From Oceanisphaera profunda (GTDB lineage Bacteria > Pseudomonadota > Gammaproteobacteria > Enterobacterales > Aeromonadaceae), in contig NZ_CP021377.1 in the NCBI RefSeq assembly GCF_002157895.1, positions 1 to 64,000 on the forward strand: DNA of 64,000 nt. Direction: 5' to 3'. A program made the position numbers and the translations under genes. The notes under the pieces were generated by a model. That model did not search any database. It had not been told where the DNA came from and worked only from the letters and a program-made list of their open reading frames with translations. Positions 57,648-64,000 of the stretch are shown in pieces (within the stretch, counting starts at the first letter, position 1; the number at the start of each line of letters is the position of its first letter).

Positions 57648-59489
57648 ATGTCTGAAACCAGTGGCCTGCTTCATGCCAGCGTTATTTTCCTGTTAACCGC
57701 CGTGTTAATGGTGCCGCTGGCCAAGCGACTCAAACTGGGCGCCGTGCTCGGCTATCTATTAGGCGGCGTATTAATCGGGCCCTCAGTATTGGGGCTGATC
57801 AGCCAGCCGGACAGCATCTCCCAGCTCTCTGAGCTCGGCGTGGTGATGTTGATGTTTATTATCGGCCTTGAGTTATCACCCCGCCGCTTATGGGTGATGC
57901 GCCGCGCGGTGTTTGGTGCCGGATTGGCGCAAGTATTAATCACTGGCCTGATTTTGGGCGCCATCGCTTGGCAAGGGTTTGGCCAAGGTTGGAAAACCGC
58001 ACTCATCTTAGGCTTTGGTTTAGCGCTGTCCTCTACTGCCATGGGGTTACAACTCTTGGCCGAGCGCAAAGAAATGAGCAGCCCTCATGGGCGCCAAGCG
58101 TTCGCCATTTTATTATTTCAAGACATAGCCGCCATCCCGCTTATTGCCATAGTGCCCGCCCTTGGCACCGCGCAAGCCACCAGCTCTGGCGGCGGTGCCA
58201 TGCATTTACTGCAAGTCGCCGCCAGCATAGGGTTAGTGGTGATCGGTGGCCGCTACTTATTGCGCCCAGTATTTCGCATCGTCGCCAAGACTGGCTTACA
58301 AGAAGTGTCGACAGCCACCGCTTTGTTAGTGGTGATGGGCACCGCCTACTTAATGGAATGGGCCCATGTGTCTATGGCGCTGGGCGCATTTTTAGCGGGC
58401 ATGCTGTTGGCGGACTCGGAATATCGCCATGAATTAGAGTCACAGATTGAGCCCTTTAAAGGCTTATTACTGGGCTTATTTTTTATTGGCGTGGGCATGA
58501 GCGCCGACTTGAGCCTGCTGTTAGAATATCCACTGCTGATCATAGGCTTAGCGCTATTATTGCTGGCGCTAAAATTGCCTTTGTTAGCCTTAGTTGGGCG
58601 CCAAATCGGCAAGCTCGATGGCATGAGCGCTCTTAAATTAGGCCTATTACTGGCCGCCGGCGGTGAATTTGCCTTCGTATTATTTGGCCTCGCCGAAGAT
58701 AACGGCCTGTTTGATAGCCAATTACACAGCATCTTGGTGTTAACCATCACACTGTCCATGGCGCTGACGCCGCTGATCTTATTGGCCTTAGCGAAAGTAT
58801 TAACCCAAGCGCCCACCAGCCGCCCTGTGCCGCCGGAATATAACGAGGTGAGTGATAATCAGCCCCGCGCTGTGATCGTCGGCATGGGCCGCATGGGCCA
58901 AATTGTGGCGCGGGTATTGCGCGCCCAGCGCATTCCGTTCGTAGCCTTTGAAACCGAAGTGGACACAATTAGCATTACTCGAAAAATTGATGATATTGCT
59001 ATTTTTTACGGCGATCCACTGCGCCCAGGTGTACTGCGCAGCGCCGGTGCCGAGCAGGCGGAGTTTTTTATTGTCGCCACTGATAACCCTGAGATTAACC
59101 TCAGCACCACCCATGCCATTCGCGAGCGTTATCCGCATATGAAAGTGATAGCGCGAGCGCGTAACCGCCAACACGTACATAAATTATGGGACTTAGGCGC
59201 CATGCCAGTACGGGAGACTTTTCATTCCAGCGTTGAAATGTGCCGGCGGGTGATGCAGGGCTTAGGTTTAAAAGAAGAACAAATTGAAGCGCGCTTAAAT
59301 CGCTTTCGCGAGCACGATGAACAGCTACTAATAGAGCAGCATAAGATGTATGACGATGAAGCGGCGCTATTTCAAAGCGCGCGCCAAGCCCGTGCCGAAT
59401 TAGAAACCTTGTTTGAAGCTGACCATCTTGAAAAAGCACCCAAAGTGCTGCAACAAGAAGCCAATACTGAGCGCGACAATAAACACTAG
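57648..59489 (+). CDS. kefB: Potassium/proton antiporter of the KefB type
   Basis: A 613-residue CPA2 antiporter. About 12 helices (ELGVVMLMFIIGLELSPRRLW, MALGAFLAGMLLADSEYRHEL) are followed by an RCK_N domain (AVIVGMGRMGQIVARVLRAQ, about 410-525) that binds nucleotide or glutathione adducts. E. coli KefB/KefC release K+ under electrophile stress. No KefF/KefG-type ancillary oxidoreductase gene is adjacent. The second ATG (57648) is best spaced from GAGGA. Confidence 0.9.
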   Translation: MSETSGLLHASVIFLLTAVLMVPLAKRLKLGAVLGYLLGGVLIGPSVLGLISQPDSISQLSELGVVMLMFIIGLELSPRRLWVMRRAVFGAGLAQVLITGLILGAIAWQGFGQGWKTALILGFGLALSSTAMGLQLLAERKEMSSPHGRQAFAILLFQDIAAIPLIAIVPALGTAQATSSGGGAMHLLQVAASIGLVVIGGRYLLRPVFRIVAKTGLQEVSTATALLVVMGTAYLMEWAHVSMALGAFLAGMLLADSEYRHELESQIEPFKGLLLGLFFIGVGMSADLSLLLEYPLLIIGLALLLLALKLPLLALVGRQIGKLDGMSALKLGLLLAAGGEFAFVLFGLAEDNGLFDSQLHSILVLTITLSMALTPLILLALAKVLTQAPTSRPVPPEYNEVSDNQPRAVIVGMGRMGQIVARVLRAQRIPFVAFETEVDTISITRKIDDIAIFYGDPLRPGVLRSAGAEQAEFFIVATDNPEINLSTTHAIRERYPHMKVIARARNRQHVHKLWDLGAMPVRETFHSSVEMCRRVMQGLGLKEEQIEARLNRFREHDEQLLIEQHKMYDDEAALFQSARQARAELETLFEADHLEKAPKVLQQEANTERDNKH

Positions 59490-59504
59490 CGCCCCTGAGC
59501 TGTT

Positions 59505-59653
59505 CATTGCGAGCGCAGCGCAATGGCTATTTAGGGATTAGGGATTAGGGATTGGAGATTAACGCTCGAACCTTATTGTCAGTGGCTCTATTCCCTATTC
59601 CCCCGTCCCTAGTCCCGTTTATGTTCATGGATTGCCGCGCTGCGCTCGCAGTG
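59505..59653. repeat. Large palindromic repeat block between convergent genes
   Basis: CATTGCGAGCGCAGCGC at 59505-59521 pairs in 16 of 17 positions with GCGCTGCGCTCGCAGTG at 59637-59653. Inside, TAGGGAT is repeated three times in tandem (59532-59552), facing a CCCTA-rich strand (TTCCCTATTCCCCCGTCCC, 59591-59609). This can form a long hairpin between kefB and the ZIP gene, and it resembles the genome-dispersed repeats seen in many gammaproteobacteria. Confidence 0.6.
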
Positions 59654-59695
59654 ACCAAGGTCCGCTGGTTACCGCGCGCCCTCACTCCCGTCTGT

Positions 59696-60412
59696 TTATT
59701 GGGTAAGCATATGCCCTGCTACGCCCAATACAAAGCCCAGCACCGCACCCATGGGCGGCGCCCAGTGTTTGTCGAGTACCGCTTGCGGGGCGATATCTTG
59801 AAACACCGAATATAAAATTCCCCCCGCAGCAAACAGCATAATCCCCGCCACTAACATGGGCGAGTCGGCCAGCCACACATAACCCGACAAGCCCGCCACC
59901 GGCCCTAACATGGCCATAACGGCAAAGGTAATGATGATGCGCTTGCCACTGTAACGCCCTGCAGCCTTAAGCTCACGATAGGCATTAAAACCCTCGGGCA
60001 TATTTTGCAGCGCCATCAGTACCGCCAATAACAAGGCACTACCGATGCCGCCCAACGCCAAGGCCGCCCCCAGCGCCAGCGACTCCGGAATAAAATCCGA
60101 CAACATGGCCGCCAATTGGCTAGCTGGTGTATTGAGCTTATACAGCAGCATATCCAGTGCCATAAAGGTCAGGCCGCCCGCACAAAAACACAGCACCGCG
60201 CTCCACAAGGATAAGTGTGCCGTGCCCTCTGGCACTAATACCAAGGCCACCGCCGACAGCAAAGCGCCACCGCCAAAGGCCGCGACTCCGTGGCGTAATT
60301 CATTTTCTAGCCAGTTTGGCCGCAAATGCTGATAGCTCCCAACAAAGGCCCCCAACGGCATGGCAAGGCCCGCCAACAAGGTTAACCCGATAATAATCCC
60401 TATCTCTAGCAT
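59696..60412 (-). CDS. ZIP-family metal transporter
   Basis: A 238-residue inner-membrane protein with eight helices. The metal-binding helices carry SDFIPESLALGAALA and MALQNMPEGFNAYRE, which match ZIP motifs (H/F-x-P-E-x). Zinc or another divalent metal is the likely cargo; this group is not identical to ZupT. The ATG at 60412 is preferred since AAGGAG ends six bases before it, while the ATG at 60418 touches it. Confidence 0.88.
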   Translation of the reverse strand: MLEIGIIIGLTLLAGLAMPLGAFVGSYQHLRPNWLENELRHGVAAFGGGALLSAVALVLVPEGTAHLSLWSAVLCFCAGGLTFMALDMLLYKLNTPASQLAAMLSDFIPESLALGAALALGGIGSALLLAVLMALQNMPEGFNAYRELKAAGRYSGKRIIITFAVMAMLGPVAGLSGYVWLADSPMLVAGIMLFAAGGILYSVFQDIAPQAVLDKHWAPPMGAVLGFVLGVAGHMLTQ

Positions 60413-60688
60413 GCCCATCTCCTTATGACTTTATAAATAGCACTTCTATGTGTAGTGTTCTGCGGTATAGCGCCCTAAAAAATATTACTCATTTGACGCT
60501 GATTATGCCGACTTACTAGGTCTAAAAACAGCATCTTAACAAGAGTGCCTAATAAACAAGTCGGTAATAGAAAGACTCTGTACTTAAGCTTGTCGCTGTT
60601 ATGTGGTTTTGGGCAGATACGCACAGTGCCATTGTTGCCAGTTCGCTGTAATATAGCGGCTCGCGGGGTTATGAGGATGGACAGACGG

Positions 60689-61828
60689 ATGAACATTAAG
60701 GAACAGCTTGGAGCACACATTGCCAAGCCGATTAAAAAGCGACTCGCTATGCTGGTCGCACCACTGCTGTTGGTCGCGCTCGCAGGCTGTGATGTCGTCG
60801 AGCCCAAGGCCAATATCGCGCTGGGTCCACAAAACAGTACCAGCCATCACGCCTCCCAACGCCTGTTAGCCGCGTATAACCTCACAGAAAACGACTTTAG
60901 TGCTCAAGAGGGCCGGTTTGAAGAAGCACTCAAGGGCATAGAAACGGGCAGCACAGATATTGCCATGGGCTTTTTTGGGCTACCGAGCCGTAATGTCGAC
61001 AGCTTGCAGGCCGCCACCGGCGACCTCAAATTACTGAGTGTCTCCGACGCCGTGCTCGACGATTTTGAACAACACACCGGCTATCGCCGTTTTAGCATCC
61101 CTAAAGACAGCTACCTCTTTTTAGATAAAGACGTGCAAACGCTGGCCGCCTACGCGGTATTAATGGCCAATACCAATACGGTAAGTGACGAGTTGGCTTA
61201 TCAGCTGGCCAAAGTGATGTATGAGCAAGGTAAGGCTATTCCGCATTCTCAAGCGCAATTCTTAACGCTCCCCCATGCGCTCGACGGCGCCGAGCAGCTG
61301 CGTATTCATCCGGGTGCCAAGCGCTTTTATGAAGAGCAAGGTTTAATCGTCAATCAGCCGGTGGCGGAGCTAAACCTGTCGCGCAATAAACGGGAGTTTA
61401 TTTTGGGCTCCGGCAGTCAAGGCGGCACCTACTACCCACTGGGCGGCGAGCTAGCAACCCTCTGGAACAAAGATATTCCAAGCATTAACATCACCAGTGT
61501 AGCCACGGATGCATCGCTGGAAAATTTAAGCAGCTTGGCTGAGAACAAATTAGACTTGGCTATGACCGTCAACACCAGCGCCTTGGAAGCCCAAGCTGGC
61601 AAGGCGCAATTTGCCAATAGCAGCGTGAATAATGCAGCCTTTATTGGTCAGCTCTACCCAGAGGTGTTTCATATTATTACCCGCGCCAACAATCCGGTGT
61701 CGTCTTTTGCCGCTATTCACGCTAACCCGCTTAACGCGCAAGGGTTGTTAGCCACAGAAAGCACAGTGCAAAATGAGGTACAGAGCGGTGAATTGAAAAA
61801 TAGTACCGAGCGCCAAGTGATCAAGTAA
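60689..61828 (+). CDS. TAXI-type solute-binding lipoprotein with permuted halves
   Basis: A 379-residue lipoprotein (lipobox LVALAGC, Cys 34, then Asp at +2, which in E. coli retains lipoproteins in the inner membrane). It resembles TAXI-family TRAP solute-binding proteins, but in the wrong order. Residues 42-222 match the second half of a canonical TAXI protein (IALGPQNSTSHHASQRLLAAYNL ... IHPGAKRFYEEQGLI, normally the C-terminus), while 238-343 match the first half (FILGSGSQGGTYYPLGGELA ... YPEVFHIITRANN). This is the pattern of a circular permutation. In-frame ATGs at 60671 and 60677 are alternative starts. No TRAP membrane components lie nearby. Confidence 0.8.
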   Translation: MNIKEQLGAHIAKPIKKRLAMLVAPLLLVALAGCDVVEPKANIALGPQNSTSHHASQRLLAAYNLTENDFSAQEGRFEEALKGIETGSTDIAMGFFGLPSRNVDSLQAATGDLKLLSVSDAVLDDFEQHTGYRRFSIPKDSYLFLDKDVQTLAAYAVLMANTNTVSDELAYQLAKVMYEQGKAIPHSQAQFLTLPHALDGAEQLRIHPGAKRFYEEQGLIVNQPVAELNLSRNKREFILGSGSQGGTYYPLGGELATLWNKDIPSINITSVATDASLENLSSLAENKLDLAMTVNTSALEAQAGKAQFANSSVNNAAFIGQLYPEVFHIITRANNPVSSFAAIHANPLNAQGLLATESTVQNEVQSGELKNSTERQVIK

Positions 61829-62244
61829 ACGCCTGACTACACCGACCTGTAGAGGCCCTGTTTTAAGTAAATGGTAGCTGGCCGGTTTTGTGCAACAAAA
61901 CATATAACCCAAAACACCAGCCTCTAGGGCAGCTGTGTGAAAGCCACCTGCTGCAGAGCAGAAGCACGCGCACAAAAAATGTTAAACGGGTAATGATATC
62001 GTTCATATCGAACCTATCAATAAAATCAGTGTTTCATGCTGGTTGGCTCTCGTTATAACAAGTAACAAACCAATAAGTGCTAATAGTGCAAAAGCACCGA
62101 CTTTTGCGGTATTAGCTACCACGGCCGACCACTGGCGAGCAAAACAGCAGCCCCCCAACTTTATTGCTTTCTGGGGTTGGCAAAGCAGGCTCAGCTTGCT
62201 AATGTGAGCCCAGACCAATTAGCAAGACATAGGCCACACTCATT

Positions 62245-62292
62245 ATGAACTTCCTGCACAATGCCAAGCATCACCATCATATTCCCGACTAG
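62245..62292 (+). CDS. hisL: his operon leader peptide
   Basis: ATG AAC TTC CTG CAC AAT GCC AAG then four His codons, ATT CCC GAC TAG: a 15-residue peptide MNFLHNAKHHHHIPD with five His. Too short for ORF calling but unmistakable: it ends IPD-stop as in enterobacterial HisL (HHPD). Ribosome stalling on its His codons when His-tRNA is scarce controls the attenuator just downstream. Confidence 0.93.
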   Translation: MNFLHNAKHHHHIPD

Positions 62293-62387
62293 GCTTTCAG
62301 AATATTATTCTGGAAGGCCATACGCTTGGCGGCTTCCAGCAGGATCAATATATTAACCCTCGGAAGTTTTGCTCCGGGGGTTTTTTT
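62292..62387 (+). promoter_or_regulatory. his operon attenuator
   Basis: The terminator is CCCTCGGA (62357-62364) pairing with TCCGGGGG (62373-62380), followed by seven T. Upstream, GGC TTTCAGAAT / ATTCTGGAAGGCC (62292-62319) forms a first hairpin, and CTGGAAG (62310-62316) can pair instead with CTTCCAG (62333-62339), giving the alternative pairing expected of a His-dependent attenuator. Confidence 0.88.
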
Positions 62388-62472
62388 CGTTTTTGATTGG
62401 CACTATTTACCACGACATTATTTTTTAACTTTATTTTTGACACTTAACGTGACCCACAAGGAAACCCGCATC

Positions 62473-63375
62473 ATGACTTCGGATAACACTCGACTACGCA
62501 TCGCGATTCAAAAATCAGGCCGTTTAAGCAAAGAATGTCAGCAGCTGCTTAAAGGTTGTGGCGTTAAACTTAACATTCGCGAGCAGCGTTTAATCGCTCA
62601 TGCAGAAAACATGCCCGTCGACTTGTTATTAGTGCGCGATGACGATATTCCAGGTTTGGTGATGGACGGCGTCGTAGATTTGGGCGTAGTGGGCGAAAAC
62701 GTATTAGAAGAAACCCTGATGGAACGCCAAGCCCAAGGCGAAGCCGCGGCATACAATGTGCTGAAGCGTTTAGACTTTGGCGGTTGCCGTTTATCTTTAG
62801 CGGTGGCGCAAGATGCCCCGTACACAAACGTGCAAAGTTTAGAAGGCAAGCGCATTGCAACTTCTTACCCTTGGTTATTAAAGCGTTTTATGGACAGCCA
62901 CGGCGTGAAGTTTAAAAGCGTGATGCTCAACGGCTCGGTTGAAGTAGCCCCGCGCGCCGGTGTGGCCGACGCCATCTGTGACTTAGTGTCTACGGGTGCC
63001 ACGTTAGAGGCCAATGGCTTGGTAGAAGCCGACGTGATTTTTCGCTCTAAGGCTGTGCTTATCCAAAGCGCCGTTGAATTATCTGCCGCCAAGCAAGCGG
63101 TGATCGACAAGTTACTGCCCCGTATTCAAGGTTTACAGCAAGCTCGCGAAAGCAAATACATCATGCTGCACGCGCCAAAAGACCGTTTAGAACAAGTGAT
63201 CGATCTGCTGCCCGGTGCCGAGCGCCCCACTATCATGGCGCTGGCCGGTGAAAGTAACCAAGTGGCCATTCACGTGGTGAGCAGCGAAGACATGTTCTGG
63301 GAAACCATGGAAGGGCTTAAAGAGTTGGGCGCTTCGTCCATTTTGGTATTGCCCATCGAGAAGATGATGGAGTAA
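62473..63375 (+). CDS. hisG: ATP phosphoribosyltransferase
   Basis: First enzyme of histidine biosynthesis, 300 residues, long form with C-terminal His-binding regulatory domain (from about 225, ending [12 protein letters not shown]). [14 protein letters not shown] begins the catalytic domain and [18 protein letters not shown] is the PRPP loop. The ATG at 62473 matches E. coli; the frame is open upstream through the attenuator. Followed by hisD after 2 bases. Confidence 0.97.
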   Translation: MTSDNTRLRIAIQKSGRLSKECQQLLKGCGVKLNIREQRLIAHAENMPVDLLLVRDDDIPGLVMDGVVDLGVVGENVLEETLMERQAQGEAAAYNVLKRLDFGGCRLSLAVAQDAPYTNVQSLEGKRIATSYPWLLKRFMDSHGVKFKSVMLNGSVEVAPRAGVADAICDLVSTGATLEANGLVEADVIFRSKAVLIQSAVELSAAKQAVIDKLLPRIQGLQQARESKYIMLHAPKDRLEQVIDLLPGAERPTIMALAGESNQVAIHVVSSEDMFWETMEGLKELGASSILVLPIEKMME

Positions 63376-63377
63376 GC

Positions 63378-64000
63378 ATGAAGATTCTGGATTGGAATAC
63401 CTTAACTGACCTTGAGCAAGCCCAAGCACTGCGTCGCCCCGCGCTCGCTCAAGGTGGTCGTGAAGCACAAGTGGCGGACATTATTGCCAAGGTGCGCCAA
63501 GGCGGTGACGCAGCCCTGATTGAGCTGACGCGCACCCTTGATAAAGCCGAGCGTGACACGCTGCAATTAACCCAAGCTGAAATAGATGCGGCCTCCGAGC
63601 GGGTCAGTGACGAGCTCAAAGCCGCCATCGACTTGGCCATGGCCAATATTGAGACTTTTCACCGGGCGCAATTGCCGACCCCTATCGTGCAAGAAACCAG
63701 CCCAGGTGTGCATTGTGAGCTGCACTTTCAGCCGATAGAAAAAGTGGGCCTGTATGTGCCCGGCGGCACCGCACCCTTGGTATCTACGGTCATGATGTTG
63801 GCCATTCCCGCGCGTTTGGCCGGTTGTGAGCGCGTAGTCTTATGCTCACCGCCCCCGATTAATGATGCCATTATCTACACCGCTGGCCGCTGTGGCGTAG
63901 ACGCCATCTACACCTTGGGCGGGGCGCAGGCAGTAGCGGCCATGGCCTATGGCAGTGAAACCATCACTAAAGTGGATAAGATTTTTGGCCCCGGCAATAC
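63378..64000 (+). CDS. hisD: Histidinol dehydrogenase, N-terminal part
   Basis: The start codon ATG 63378 opens a frame that runs off the right edge; 207 codons are present of the usual 430 or so. VGLYVPGGTAPLVSTVMMLA, and VDAIYTLGGAQAVAAMAYG are family blocks. Truncated by the window, not broken. Second gene of the his operon. Confidence 0.97.
   Translation, partial: MKILDWNTLTDLEQAQALRRPALAQGGREAQVADIIAKVRQGGDAALIELTRTLDKAERDTLQLTQAEIDAASERVSDELKAAIDLAMANIETFHRAQLPTPIVQETSPGVHCELHFQPIEKVGLYVPGGTAPLVSTVMMLAIPARLAGCERVVLCSPPPINDAIIYTAGRCGVDAIYTLGGAQAVAAMAYGSETITKVDKIFGPGN

Overview
The window is a chromosomal segment of a marine-type gammaproteobacterium. The best guess is the Aeromonadaceae (Oceanisphaera / Oceanimonas / Zobellella-like). 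This rests on gene order (cco cluster - fnr - uspE - ttcA; thrS-infC-rpmI-rplT-pheST-ihfA; yeaG-yeaH-spoVR; fadR/dsbB; ycgN-FAH-ycgL/minCDE-rnd-fadD-tsaB-yoaA) and on very high visible similarity to E. coli proteins in the core genes. The genus is inference. Most of the window is core genome; the accessory-looking stretches are about 2.6-6 kb, 32-33 kb, 36.5-40.8 kb and the gap near 59.5 kb.

Layout. 1-3.3 kb: an unidentified fragment, an ADP-ribosylglycohydrolase overlapping a small partner gene, a DUF4385 protein and a cold-shock protein. 3.3-5.9 kb: gene-poor DNA with an inverted-repeat-bounded element, dispersed repeats and an orphan tyrosine recombinase. 5.9-16.8 kb: cbb3-type cytochrome oxidase genes (ccoNOQP, ccoHIS and a TauE/SafE-like membrane protein), preceded by a perfect FNR box and followed by fnr itself, uspE and ttcA, that is, a microaerobic respiration module beside its regulator. 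17-22.5 kb: two envelope proteins and the spermidine/putrescine transporter potABCD. 22.6-30.5 kb, minus strand: cobB, then the translation operon thrS-infC-rpmI-rplT-pheS-pheT-ihfA, with an AUU start for infC. 30.7-36.5 kb: TerB-like protein, pteridine reductase, CPXCG protein, riboflavin synthase, a MATE pump overlapping a DUF3080 lipoprotein, and two tRNA-Val(GAC) genes. 36.9-39.4 kb: glycerate kinase and its likely regulator CdaR. 40.8-45.6 kb: the stress operon yeaG-yeaH-spoVR. 45.7-59.5 kb: fadR, dsbB, ycgN/ycgM/ycgL-like genes, minCDE, rnd, fadD, tsaB, yoaA and a KefB-type antiporter. 59.7-64 kb: a ZIP metal transporter, a TAXI-type binding lipoprotein whose two halves appear in swapped order, the his leader/attenuator, hisG and a truncated hisD.

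Main points for a second look. (1) The TAXI lipoprotein at 60.7-61.8 kb looks circularly permuted. (2) thrS and ttcA each carry an apparent one-base frameshift in a run of four C, and in both cases one extra C restores the full protein; this points to sequencing or assembly error, or to frameshifting. (3) A repeat with 20-bp terminal inverted repeats and flanking TA occurs twice, each time just upstream of a start codon. (4) A promoter-to-terminator unit upstream of yeaG, with no ORF, is a candidate small RNA. (5) The cco upstream region holds three palindromes: an FNR box, a perfect CRP-type site inside a gene, and an unexplained 22-bp near-palindrome. I saw no CRISPR array, prophage, rRNA operon or obvious new defence island. 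All family assignments come from reading the sequences and from memory; no database search was run.
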